DNA of 64,000 nucleotides from Lantana camara (taxonomy: Eukaryota > Streptophyta > Magnoliopsida > Lamiales > Verbenaceae): assembly GCA_037501455.1 (NCBI GenBank), contig CM074859.1, positions 89,672,894-89,736,893 of the forward strand, in the 5' to 3' direction. A program made the position numbers and the translations under genes. Numbering within the stretch: the stretch's first letter is position 1; each line of letters starts with the position of its first letter. Under the pieces are notes generated by a model. The model saw only the letters and a list, made by a program, of their open reading frames with translations, searched no databases and was not told where the DNA came from. Below are positions 25,446 to 37,658 of this stretch, piece by piece.

Positions 25446-28400
25446 TGTAACGCCCCAATTTCCAGACAGTCAGGTACGCTCGACACGAGTGAGTTTCGAG
25501 CGTTAAGATTTATTTTATTATTTTTGTTTATTCAATTTATAGGTGTTATGCTAATTTTATAAATTATACTTCAGACGTGATTATGTGAATATATGTGAAA
25601 TACGTGTCCACTTGAGAATTATTGATGAATTGAATTCAATTGCTACGTGAAATAATTATCGAACGTGATTTAATTGCTTATTGTCCTTAATTGATCACTT
25701 ATTTAAATTAAAGGACCAAATTGCATGAAAACTCTTTGGACTAAATTGCTTATTCTTCATGAGTATGAACTTGATTGTATGAACTAGACAACTTGGGGAC
25801 TTAATAGCAAATTATGGTGACTCATCCCATCTCTTGGAAGCATCACGTAATACATGTATCCCTTTCATTTCTTCATTTTCACACCAACACAAGCATACCA
25901 TACTTCCTTTCCTTTTCTCTCGATCAAACACCAAACAAGAAGGAAGGATTGATTTATCATCTTCAAGTTATTTCTCCATCAAGACTTGTGAGCTTTGAAG
26001 CTTTGCAACTTCATCTTCTTCTTCTAATCTTTCTCAAGGTAGAAATGAAAGTTTATGTGATTTCTTGATGAATTTGATTAAAGCTAGGGTTTATGAAATC
26101 ATGGGATAAGGTGATGATTTGGTGTTTGATGCATGAATACATGATTTTAACTTGAATTTATGCATGAATTCTTGGAAAATTTGAAGTATATATTGAGTGA
26201 TGACATGAGCTTGAAGTTGATGATTCTTGAGAATAAAAGGATGAATTAAGTGTTTATGTTAGTTTTAATTGTACTTTAAGTATATAATTATGTTTCTTAC
26301 TTGATTTAATACATTTGGTGGAAGTTTTGATGATGTTTTGATGATTTTGAATGTGATCCGAGAGCTCCCCTGTTTTCTGCTCTGTTTTGAGCTTTCTGCT
26401 CAGCGGGAACGGCCCTTCCCGTCCCCTTTGATTTCCCGGAACGGCCGTTCCCATCCTTTGAATGTTTTGGCCAGCGAGGCTGGGAACGGCCCTTCCCATT
26501 TTGGCCTAAAGCCGGAACGGCCGTTCCCGTCTTCAGCACTGTTACAGAAGATCACACAACCAATTCTGCATTTATGTCATTTGTTCTAAATGACCGTTTA
26601 CCCCTCAAACGTACTCGGATTGACCTGAATTTCGAACTGTAGAAACTACATTGAGTCTAAAGTATTCTCCAATTGGAATCACCTCAATATTGTTTCTGGT
26701 TTGTGAGATATATCCATTTTAATTTGGTGTCGCCACTCTACCGAAAATCTGCATTCACTCAACTTCGAGCTTACGCCATTTTCTCCTCACTTTGAATTAG
26801 AATACGAGCCATATATCATCGGAAAGGTGTATTTGTCTAGTTTTCTATCCAACAAACAAAACCCAATTCCAAATTCTATAACTCAAGATATTCCAGTTTT
26901 CCTACAGCTTGTACATTTCCAAAAACTGTCAACTTTTCCCAAACTTTGCCAAAACCTCTTTTCTCGCATTCCTTTCACTCTCTCGGCTCCCGTATGCGAT
27001 TTATATGATTGGAATAATTGAATAATTGATGATTATATGGTTATTTGTTAACTCTTCTCTCGCATTCCTTAAACTTAATTGTTAACTCTGTGCTTTATGT
27101 AAAACAAATTGGTATGATTGCATGCCTTAAATACGTGATCTCCGTGAAATTATTTGTCTTCTTGTAAATTATTCCATTCCATTTATAAGTATCTATATGA
27201 TCGGTACATGTAAGTATACGTTTATTTCATACAAGAATATGTTCATGGTTACGACGTGCGTCATATTTGGTACCATTGTCGAGTATTGTCTCATGAATGC
27301 ATGTATGTTCCCATTTCTTGTTCAGTTACTCTCCAGGGAGGAGATTGTCGAGCACGAGCACGTTCACGCATACAAGAGTCGTGTGTCGCCTGTCAGGTGA
27401 GGTTTAATTGCTAGTTATATAGAACCCGTATAACCTTTACGTGATCTTTCGGCCAAAGGTATTTATATTTATAATTTCCATGAAATCAATTATCTCTTCA
27501 AGTCATGATCATGAAAAGCAAGCAAGCAAGCAAGCCATGTTTCGTGCATGTTTAGGCGAGTAGCATGACCGTTCACGTTGGGCCCGAGGATAGTGACTAG
27601 AGCCAACCGGGAAAGCAAGGGCTGACGGGTAACTCTGGTACTATCCTCACCACATTTGGGGTCACCCCTGAATCCGCTAGGAGATTAGTGTAGGAAGGAG
27701 CTCCGGGCTTAGGGATTCATGTACCCTCTGCTCAACATATAGTGGATGGTGAAGGTTAGCTACCTTCCCATCATTGGAGGGAGAAGGAGACTGGGGACGG
27801 GTCCGGCACCACGGATTGTCCTCGGGTTATTGCATGATTTCCATTCCATGAATGTGCTACTTGATTACACTATCGCACGATTGCACGTTAATCCAATTAC
27901 ATGACCACCTATTAATTAACAAGCAAGCAAGCATGTTTCATGTACATTGGAGTAAGGTTGGAGACCGCCCTCACTCGCCGGGGCCATGTATTGATTGCAT
28001 GAAAATGAACAAGTATTTAATATTGACAGTTGTATTCTCGGGCGAAGAATACTTTATTCTTGAACTTATATATTTATCTTTTATAAATCTTTACCCGAGA
28101 ATGTAACTTGCATGTTATCTGCGCTAATATGTATTTAAACCCCTCACTCGGTCTTCACAGACTGACGCCTCCACCTTTCAGGTTATTGCAGGTGCACGCT
28201 AGGCGGGGAGTGAGTCGAGTCCAGTCCACGTAATTGATTCAAGCACGGTGCATTTTATTTAATTGTTCATTACTTGTGTTCGTTCAAAGGAATTATATTT
28301 AATGCTAATTGTTAGGGATTTTAGAAGATGATAATGTATTGATATGTGAAGTTAGAATATATTTTATTTGGTAAATGAGAAATGTCATGACATGATAAAT

Positions 28401-28593
28401 GGAAATATTTGATAGTGATTAGTTTATGCTTCCGCATTATTATGTCACATGTATAAGTTACTCCCGCCTAGCTTGTTGTTATTGCATTGTCACCCGTTCG
28501 CTATAGGTTAGTTCATGTATGGATTGGTCATTTCGTAGGTGAATTGACCTATAGTGCGGGGGTGTGGCTCTTCCACGTGTAAGGGGTGCTACA
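25446..28593 (+). mobile_element. Solo LTR E (gypsy type) inserted in copia remnant G
   Basis: TGTAACGCCCC to GGGGTGCTACA, 3148 bp, target duplication GGCCT (25441-25445 and 28594-28598). Contains four GGAACGG-CCGTTCC palindromes (26405-26527), a donor-like CAG|GTGAGG at 27397, arms GATGG-GAAGGT/ACCTTC-CCATC (27745-27772), ATTCTCGGG/CCCGAGAAT (28034-28042, 28094-28102) and an acceptor-like CACCTTTCAG (to 28181). Same subfamily as the window-left LTR. Confidence 0.92.
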
Positions 28594-28598
28594 GGCCT

Positions 28599-28792
28599 TG
28601 TACATAATATGACTTATATAAAGCTTCCGCTGCGGAACTCTAATCATGTCTTCTATCTCTTCAGTTGTCTTAGGACACTGATCTCGAGATAGATAAATTC
28701 CATATCTAAAAGGTAGTGAACCTTTCTTGGAATTTGTCATATTATACCTTACCAACAAGTCCTCGAAAGAAAACACATTTTGAAATCACATT
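28599..28792 (-). pseudogene. Copia element G, reverse transcriptase C-terminal remnant
   Basis: The minus strand reads YNMTNSKKGSLPF, YGIYLSRDQCPKT and EEIEDMIRVP, the familiar stretch between reverse transcriptase and RNase H in plant copia elements (M..SKKG.LP..G..LSK..CPKT..E...M). It continues the remnant that stops at 25445. Confidence 0.75.
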
Positions 28793-28965
28793 TTAGACCC
28801 CGGATTTGAAAACCCTAAGTGCAAATGTCTATTAAGAAAGCACAAGTTTTAATTCACTTTTACTATTTAAAAGTACTATTCACAGTTACTATTCTAGATT
28901 ACTATTCACGAATTACTATTCACATGTTACTATTCACTTGTCGGGTCAAAGGGTCGGGTCAAACC

Positions 28966-29038
28966 CACACACTAAACACACACTCATGCACACACACGAG
29001 CACACTCACACACACACGACATGCACATACACACACCC
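28966..29038. repeat. CA-rich simple repeat
   Basis: Interrupted (CA)n: CACACACTCATGCACACACA and further CACACA blocks. Confidence 0.7.
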
Positions 29039-29760
29039 TAATTCAATTATGATCTCGATTATAACCTATAGTTTCAAGTTCATGTTATTATAAGCAAGTG
29101 TGATCTAGGTTAAAGGCATAACCTATGGTTAAGAAGTCTAATTAAAGCATAACATCAAGTTATGAAACACTATTCTATCTTAGGTTATAACATGTGACAC
29201 TATCAAAGTGTATAACATATAATCAAAGCACTATTCCATTAATCCATATCATATCATAAGCTCAAGTCATAATATATGAGTCATGTAACATTGTAACAAT
29301 GTAATAACATATCATAGACATAAGTCATAGCATATCAAGACCATTAATCATGTAGCATTCATCAATTGAGACCATATAGTAACATGTAACAAGTTATAAT
29401 ATAATTGATCATAAGTTACTATTCCATTGCATAACATGCTTGAACATAAATTAAATATCATAATCATGCATCAATTATCATCATATAATAGCTCCATAAC
29501 ATGATCATACCATATACTAAAGCAATTCATAACATTTCATAGCATATACTAAACAATTAAATCATAATTCACTACTAACAAACATATCATAAAAACTATA
29601 TAATAAATGCATAAAATAAAATCCTATATGGCTTAGGGAAGACCCTAAGACCCAACCTAAACATAATATAAACATACCATAACATAAAAACATAAACTAA
29701 ACTAAAACATAACATAAACTAAAGCAAAAAAAATAAAACAACTAACCTAGCTAACAAAAA

Positions 29761-29789
29761 GGGGGTGGGGGGGGGGGGGGGGGGGGGGG
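29761..29789. repeat. Poly-G run
   Basis: Twenty-nine bases, all G except one T at 29766. Its true length may be affected by sequencing. Confidence 0.8.
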
Positions 29790-30953
29790 AGACGGCAAGA
29801 GGGGGAGAGAGGGAGGAAGAAAGGGAGTTGTTAACACAACATATGACCAAGGAATTCAATGGCATGAGGGGGGTATTTATAGGTGTTGGGAAGCCCCTCA
29901 CCTTGGAAATAAATTGTAAGTAAGGGTAGGAGAGCAAAATGGTAAAACTTCTCTTGGAAGCTAACTTTGTTCTTGAAACTAAAATGGGACTGCTGGGGGT
30001 ATTTCTGTAATTTCGTACCCCAAGACTCAAGGATAAGTGGCTGGAAGTTTAACCATTCCGACAGCAAGAAAATTAGCTTCGAAACACATATTCATTCGTC
30101 GAAATCGGATTTACCGTTTGAAAGATACATTAGTTTTAGTGAATAAAACTTTTGAGCCCGAAACTCAACACGAGTGAAAAACGACTTTCGAGAATGATTT
30201 TCGAGTCCGGATTGTTTTCAAAATTCAAGAAATAAATTGAGAAGCATTTTGAATCCAATATCGACTATAAAACATTTTACCGTTAAAAAGTTGAAAACGT
30301 AGAGTGAATAGTGAATTCTTACGTACGAACATACGCTTCAAAATTTCAAGCTAGGGTTTGAATCAAGAGTTGTAAAACATCTCAAAAATCTTGAAATAGC
30401 TCAAGTAGTGCAAATCCGAAGAGAAAACATTTTCCGAATGAAAACCGTTCGTAGAAGAAATAGTGAACTAGGGTTTTCGAAAACATTTTCAATAAAACAA
30501 AGCTCGGAATAGATTCTCAAGTCAAGAATGATTTCAATAGACTCGTTTCGACTCAAGGATCGATTTGACTGTAAACTTGGGTAGGAAAGATATCAGAATC
30601 AAAAGCTCATTTTCAAATGAATAGTAACTTTGGTCGGTAAGTTCCCAAAATGCCCTTATGGTTCAAGAAAGGTTTCCGGAACTTGGAAAACAAGTTCAAA
30701 GGATAGGAAAACATGTGATATGAACCTCTAGGGTTCCATTGAAGCATTGGGTAATATAGGCTTGGAAAATGAATAGTAAACTGTATCGAAGGTCAAGAAT
30801 TCCCCCTTAAAACATGTCAGATCACATATGAGCACAAAGTTCATGTAAGAATGCAATGCATGAAGGTTTATAAAGTTGAATCACGGTCTATAAACGCTTT
30901 ACCAATGCCCTTAGTTTACCATTTTCTTCCAGGCCCTGTTTTGGGCAGTTACA

Positions 30954-31600
30954 CTAAATGAGTAATGGGGTGCGGCATGATTATTATGGCATCGAAACAC
31001 ATTAGTAATTCAAAAACAACAAAGAGGATGAAAGAACTTCAACAACAATTTTGAGTATTGATCAATCATCACCAATAAGAGCTCCTACATCGCGAAAGGT
31101 ACCTCAAACATGTATATCACGAGCATCATGCATCTTTAGTTTTGTTTTGTGTTTCGAGTGTTCGAGAGTGTTGTTTCGATAAGAGGAGGGTCGTGCCTTG
31201 CAAAGAGATCAACAACTTCTTGAAGTTTTGGGGAAGTAAGAAGAGGGTTCGTATGTTAGACACTTTGAACCTCAGATAGTGGACTAGGAAGAGATTTGGT
31301 TTGAGCTTGGTTATGTAAGTGGCGTGAGTTGGTAGCTACGCCTTCGAGAGAACACCGAGCTCAGGAGTTGAGTCAAATGAGCTCAAACGGTGAGAGTTGA
31401 ATCTACTTTAGACCCTCTTTATCGTGTGAGTCGATCGAGCAATTCAAATGACCGGATCAATTTGTAGACTCAAACCCTTGTGCTTGAAGACCTTTCTCGA
31501 GCTAACCCTCGTCGGGACGTCATGAACCTCAAACTCGAGTGAATACGGAAAGTTGTTCGAGCTTGAAACTCGAGCAGGTGAACCTGGGGACCAAGTTCTC
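30954..31600 (+). other. 3' interior of element A, non-coding
   Basis: No coding blocks recognised. It leads into the tract before the 3' LTR. Phrases such as ACTCGAGCAGGTGAACCTGG followed by GACCAAGTTCTCTTAAG resemble the end of the interior of element C (GGGGACCAGGTCCTTTTAAG), which supports its identity. Confidence 0.5.
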
Positions 31601-31615
31601 TTAAGGGGGGGAGTT
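31601..31615 (+). other. Polypurine tract of element A
   Basis: AAGGGGGGGAGTT directly before TGTGACACCCCG of the 3' LTR; the primer site for plus-strand synthesis in LTR elements. Confidence 0.75.
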
Positions 31616-33514
31616 TGTGACACCCCGCATTCTCGGCAATCCAGGTATGACGTCACGAGAGAGTTTAATTCTATAATTTCGTGATTTATGTGTTATTCGC
31701 ATGCCGTACGTGTCAATTTGTATCTTATTTTAAGTATGTGCGCATTAGAATTTAATTAAATGTACTTGGACTCAATCGTCCAATATTTGCAAATTAGGAA
31801 CCTAATTCTAATTAGGGTGTTTTTAGCCTTGCGGCTACCTTGAGCTTGAGAATTCGAATTTAAACTCTAACCTTGTCATTGAGTTCGTTTCGATGATTCG
31901 GATTCAATGAATTAACCTTTTATTTTCTAAAGCTGTTTGATCGCCCTACCGTTTTAAATCCGATCCGAATGGACTGTATACCGTTTGACCCTACGCGATT
32001 TGCCCGACCCGTTTCAGCCTTAAAGGGGCTGAAAATATCAGCCCTCTCTCTCCCCATTTTCACGTACCAAAGAGGAAAGAAGAGAAGGAAAAGCCCCCCC
32101 CTCCCCCCCGCGCGGTCATTCCAAGCTTTGGCTCGAGCTTGCCTCGTCCGACCATCCGATTGAAGAACTAAAGTAACCATTGTATTCTTCTCGTTACATG
32201 TTTCGTTTCTACGTGCATTTCGTAGTGTGATTCCATGTCTAAGTGACTATTTAGGGATGAAGATGAATAGTTTTGGGTTCGGAATTTCTTGGGTTCGAGC
32301 TCGTTTTGGGAGCTCTAAGTTGTATCTATGTGACCTACGTGTTATGCTTACTTTGTGGTGTTAATTTTGGAGTGTTTCGTGGTTGTTTGCCTCGATTTTG
32401 GTGTTTTTGACTATAGAAACTTTTTTAAGTCTAGAAAATTCTCCAATTGGATTCACCTCAAAATTCATTGTGTTTGGGAGATATAACCGTTTTAAATTTG
32501 TGTCACCACTTTGCCAAAATTCTGCTTTCGTCCAACTTCAAACCTACGCCATTTTCGCCTCGCTTTGAACCACGATTCAAGCTTTATACCATTTGAAAGA
32601 TCTATGTGTCTAGTTTAAGTTCCAAGAAACAAAACTTAATTCCCTTTTTTCAAACTCAAGTTATGATCGTTTTCCTACAGCTTGTTTGTTTTGGAAAATT
32701 TCCAGCTTTTGCCCGTTTTTGCTCGGAACCTTTTATTTTGTTCTTCTTCTGTTTTTCTTGCACCTTTTCACCTCCAAACTCGTTCCTAACTTGTTGTATT
32801 ATATGTTATGTGTATGCATTTGTTCTTATATGTATTTTCTACCGCTTTAGTAATGTGATTTGTGTTCATACATGAATAAATGCCATCATATGCCTTTCGT
32901 TTACCTTTGTTTGTTTTAATTGTGCACATGAACATACCTTGATGTGTTTTAAGCATATGTTAAGTTATGAAATGCATTCCTTTGTATGAAATGAATTTGA
33001 TTATGAACTTTGCTTATGTATTTGAATCTCTTAAGTGCCTATGCATACGCAGTGCGTCTATGTGGTTCATTTTTTAGTCTAAGTTCCGTATTCTTATCTT
33101 TAGTTTGTTCAGGTGCACCTGGGATGGTGTCTCATTGGTCATGTTGATTCCGTTGGTGTAAGGTGGGGTTAGGTTTAAGTTACACCCTATGAAACATGCT
33201 CGTTTTCAATGTATGCGAACTATAACCTTATGTATAAGTAAATATGTGCAAAATACGTAAGTTTATGAGTTTTCTAAGGCTTTGCAAGTATGATACGCTA
33301 TGTACAAGCCTTTGTACACTTTTTATTATTTGATTTGGTTTGATTCGTAATGTTTTGCAACGTTTAACCACGCTTCAAAACATGTGCCTCTTATGAGCCG
33401 GGAGATAAGAGTTAAGGATTTGACACGGAGAGGTATGAATAGCATGGTGGTTGCAAGGTAAGGTTTATTACGTAAGTTAAAGTTTGTTAATGTTAAGTAG
33501 CGGGTTAAGTTTCT
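31616..33514 (+). repeat. 3' LTR of element A, first part
   Basis: Starts TGTGACACCCCG. Same text as 15573-17459 and then 21062 onward without solo LTR B, which proves that B is a later insertion. Lacks 196 bp present in the 5' LTR and has a C/G homopolymer patch at 32093-32115. Interrupted by element C after TTTCT (33510-33514). Confidence 0.88.
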
Positions 33515-34296
33515 TGTAACGCCCCAAATTTCATTAATTACATTCTTATGTTTATTATAATTTTATAAATTATATTTTATCAAATTTTCACGCAATTTCA
33601 TGAATTCATATTAAATTGAGAATTTATTTCATAACTTGGAAATATTTATTTCGTGAAATAGTTGCCAATATGATTTAATTGTCAACTTGTCCTTATATGT
33701 TCATTCTTTTAAATTTAGGGACCAAATTGCATAACATTTTCAATGACTAAATTGATCATATTTCAAAACTATACATACTTAATTGCATGACTTGATACTT
33801 GGAGGATTAAATTGCAAATTGGCATATTTCACACAAATCAAAATGGTGAATCACGTAAATGCATCTCCAAGCTTCCTTGATCCATTTTCATCCATTTTCC
33901 TCCAACATATTCCTTCTCTTGCTCTCGGTTTCTTCAAGAAGAAAAGGGAAGAATAGATTTTCCTCACTTTACCCAAGAATCTCAAGAAATATTTGAAGCT
34001 TGTTCATCATCATCATCTTCCTTCACCATTTCTTGTTCTTTAAAGGTGGGTTTATGCATGAAAGTCATGATCTTGATCATATGTGTGAAGGCTAGGGTTT
34101 GAGAATCATGGAGGATATAGAGTAATTGTTCCTTGCTACCTAAATATATGTTTTTTTCTTGGATTAATGCATGAATTCTTGAGGAATTTGAGCTACTATA
34201 TTAAATTTATACATGAACTTGAAAGTGGAAAGCCTTGATGATCAAGCATGATTAGAGGTGTTCTTGTGTGTTTTATAGTACTTTGAACATAAATAC
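33515..34296 (+). repeat. 5' LTR of element C, first part
   Basis: TGTAACGCCCCAAATTTC..., matching 53741-54520 of the 3' LTR almost base for base. Broken by solo LTR D after AATAC, which stands for the TATAC found after D with one base changed. Confidence 0.9.
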
Positions 34297-37200
34297 TGTG
34301 ACACCCTGGTTTTTCGGCCGTCCAGGTACGCACTTACGGGAGAGCTAATTGTGCAAATTAAATTATTTTAATTTCATATTTAATTGATTTATACTTTATT
34401 AATTGAAATTCTTATATGAATTATTTGAATTTATATGAAATATTCGAATGATATGTCAAAATTGCCTACGTGATTGATGATATGAAATTTTATGAATTTT
34501 ATGATATGTGAATTTAATTTCCGAGCATGCTAATTTTTGTAAATTATGTGATTAAGGGTTTAATTGTATAATTTATTTAATTTTGGACTTAATTGAAATT
34601 TGAACTTGGACTTATTTGAAACGTTTTAAAAGTTTTGGACCTAATTGAAAAATATCCTTTTTAATAAAACTTTTATATATTTTAATTCGTTTAAATTTTA
34701 TTTATTGTTTCTTTTAAAAATTTTGATTTTATTATTTGAATAATATGGTTATTTGTTGAAAGTGTGTTGCGTTTGTGCTCGATTTGAGATCGAATTTTCG
34801 TGCCGATTTAATATGCATCAATTATAAGTGTTATGAATTCGTTTATATTCTCGTTTTAATTTTTCGGACTTGTTTGATATGGTAACGAACCATATTTTAA
34901 TTGTTGGGGATTCGAGGGCCTAACTAGTTTTAGCGCGGCTTGGATCCCGGAGACCGTAACTTGAGCTAGGGAATTCGGATTCCAATTCTGGAAGTAGCGC
35001 CGGACTCGTGACGAAATTTGGAAGCTTCAGAACTTGGCCTCACATTTTTCTAAGCCCGTTTGATCCCCCGTATTTAGTCCGAAACGAACTGTTCCAGCAA
35101 ATCTGTCACCTTGGAGTATTTTGGCCATAAGTAATTCATTTCTTAACCAAATTACTTGATTCTTGAGCCTAATTAACCCTAGTTAAACCCTCTATCAATC
35201 AATTATCTCCTCATTTCGAACTCATGCCTGGAGAGAGAGAAAGAAGCAGCTGACCGAGAGGAAAAGAAGGGGGAAGAAATCTGCACAGTTTTCTTTGGCT
35301 TTCCAAGATCAATACTCCATCATTTCGCCTCAAATTCGAAAGGTAAGCCCGGATGCTTGTTCTTGATCTTCTCCTCTTTCTTTTATGTGTCTATTTGCTG
35401 AATTTGATGATGATTTGGGCATGGTTTGGGGCTGATATATGAATAGTGAGGGTTTGTGAAGATTTGTGAATTTCTTGCCCATTTGGGGTTCGATTCTTGA
35501 TCCGTGAAGCGCTATGTACTCCTTGTTGCACCCTTAATCTATTCCTATCCTTGTATTCGAGTTATATGGTTTGTGTGAGAAACCACCATTAATGAGTTTC
35601 AAGAAACTACAAGCTTTTCCTTTCATTTGATGTTGCCTTCGGTTGTTGTTGTTGTTGTTGAGGATGGTTTGTGTGGGGTTTATGGACTGGAATTCTGTGT
35701 TGTGTTGCTGCCTTGATACCTTGTCGTTGTTGCTACCATGGAGAAGAAATAACAGCAGAAAACAGGGGCTGAAGTTGCTGCTGTTGCTCGCGATGGTGAT
35801 CTCCCCGGGCGGGGAGATCTTCCTTTGGTTGAGTCCCCGGCCGGGGACTTTGCCCTGATGCTTCTGTATCTTTTTCCCCTTTTCCCCGGCCGGGTAGCGT
35901 TGTGTGTTGATTCTCCCCGGGCGGGGAGTCTTCTGCTGTTGTGCTGCTGCGTTATTTGGCTCCTGTGCATGTAGTGTGTATATATATGTAATGTATAACT
36001 TTCATGCAATTGTTAATTTATGTGTGTATGTATGAATATGTATGAAATGTATTTTAAACATTAATTTATTTGTTTAATTTTGCATATTTCTTTGAAATTA
36101 TGATCTTAAGTGACATATATGATATGAATTCGTAGAATATATACGTGTAGGAATTATGGATGCTCGTGGTATGATATTAAATGACTTAATATGAATTTAT
36201 TTGACGTGAAATGAATTTTGTTTCTTGGATTATTCATGTGATATTTCGATATTTACTTCGATAAGCCTAAGTATGAAATTATATGAAGTGTATTGCATCA
36301 TATGCATCATTTTCCGAGCGTTTCCTTGGTTCATATTGAGTCTAAGTGTTGTTCCCTTGTTTAGATTGTTCGAGTGGAGTAGCTCGTTGGTGTGGAGCCG
36401 CTCCGTAGGTGTGCTTTGAACCTGTTCGTTCGGTTTATTCGTCGAGGTGAGGTTTCTTTCTTTTAGTTATTATGACCTACAACCCTAAATGTGTTTTAAG
36501 CCCGCATGTGACCTACGTATATATATATATATATTAAATACGTGTTTGTTATGTATTTTTCGGGAATTGACCCGTTTGTTATGAACCCTTTCGAAAATGC
36601 TTTGTATATATATACGTAGATATGTTTTTGGTTATTTATTTTGAAAACGGGTTGGTGTGTGTGATTTGAATTTGGATACGTAGCGAGGTTTGACTTTGAA
36701 AGATAAGTCTTTAGTATGAATCCCTGTGTTTGAGTTTGAATCTGGGCCCCGGAGATGTGGGTAAGGGAGACCCGGGACGATCATGGGGTCGCCGGTTATG
36801 ACCCCTGTGCACATTCTCCTGTTGGATAGGATCAACCCGGAACCCACTAGGAGGTTTGGTGGGGGATGGAATCCTCGGGCGTGAGCGTCATGAAACTCAC
36901 GACCCATACATAAAGTTCGGATAGTTAGGGTGTGCACAACCCTTCTATCACCCGGTGTTGGGGAAGGTACGTTTGATTTGGTTTTCATTTGAATTTGAAT
37001 ATAAGTTTGAATCTATATGAAGGAGGTTGGTTTAAAAACTCGTACTCGCCGAGTTAGTTTGAATTTGATTATGAATTCGATTCGTGAAACGGGAGTGGAC
37101 TTGTAATTATTAAAATTTGGTAGATTTTGGCTTTTGGCCTAACTTTTCTTCTATATATAGTATCACGGGATCAAAATGCTTTGGATTGCAAAAACCACGC

Positions 37201-37658
37201 CCCGATTCATGAATAGTATGACTTTGAATGTGCTTTGCTCTTACGTATATGTACGTGTGCGTGGGTTAGCCCCTCACCAGTCTTTAGGACTGACCCTCGA
37301 TGTCGTTTCCCCTTTTTCCCTTTGTTTTTGAGTTGCAGGTGCAGGGTTTGGTTTGAGCTAGGCGGCGGTTTCTTTTGGGTCATTTGAGTCGAGTCACTCG
37401 AGTCTTGCATACCGCATCTTTATATATTGCTTTGGTATTTTAAAATTATGTATAAGATTATGTTTATGATTCGAATTTGGAATTTGTAAGCTTTTATTTG
37501 GCCCTGGAGTGGCATCGCATGTATATCTTTTATTCTGTTGAGCATGTATGAGTTAGTATTTGTTGATCCTGTTGCTTCCGCGTATGTTTATTTTGTTGCG
37601 TACTCTGTGTTAGGGTCTAGACTGCCTAGCTTAGGTGAGAGTTTTTGTTTGTCTTCCG

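Larger units (their letters stand above)
28793..30953 (-). mobile_element. Probable gypsy LTR F, reverse orientation, 5' end at 30953
   Basis: On the minus strand it starts TGTAACTGCCCAAAACAGG, an LTR-like beginning, and ends at about 28793 in TTTTCAAATCCGGGGTCT, an ending that appears truncated against copia remnant G. The body has TTACTATTCAC repeats (28865-28945), a CA-rich stretch and a poly-G run. No partner LTR or target duplication was found, so this is a judgement from its ends. Confidence 0.4.
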
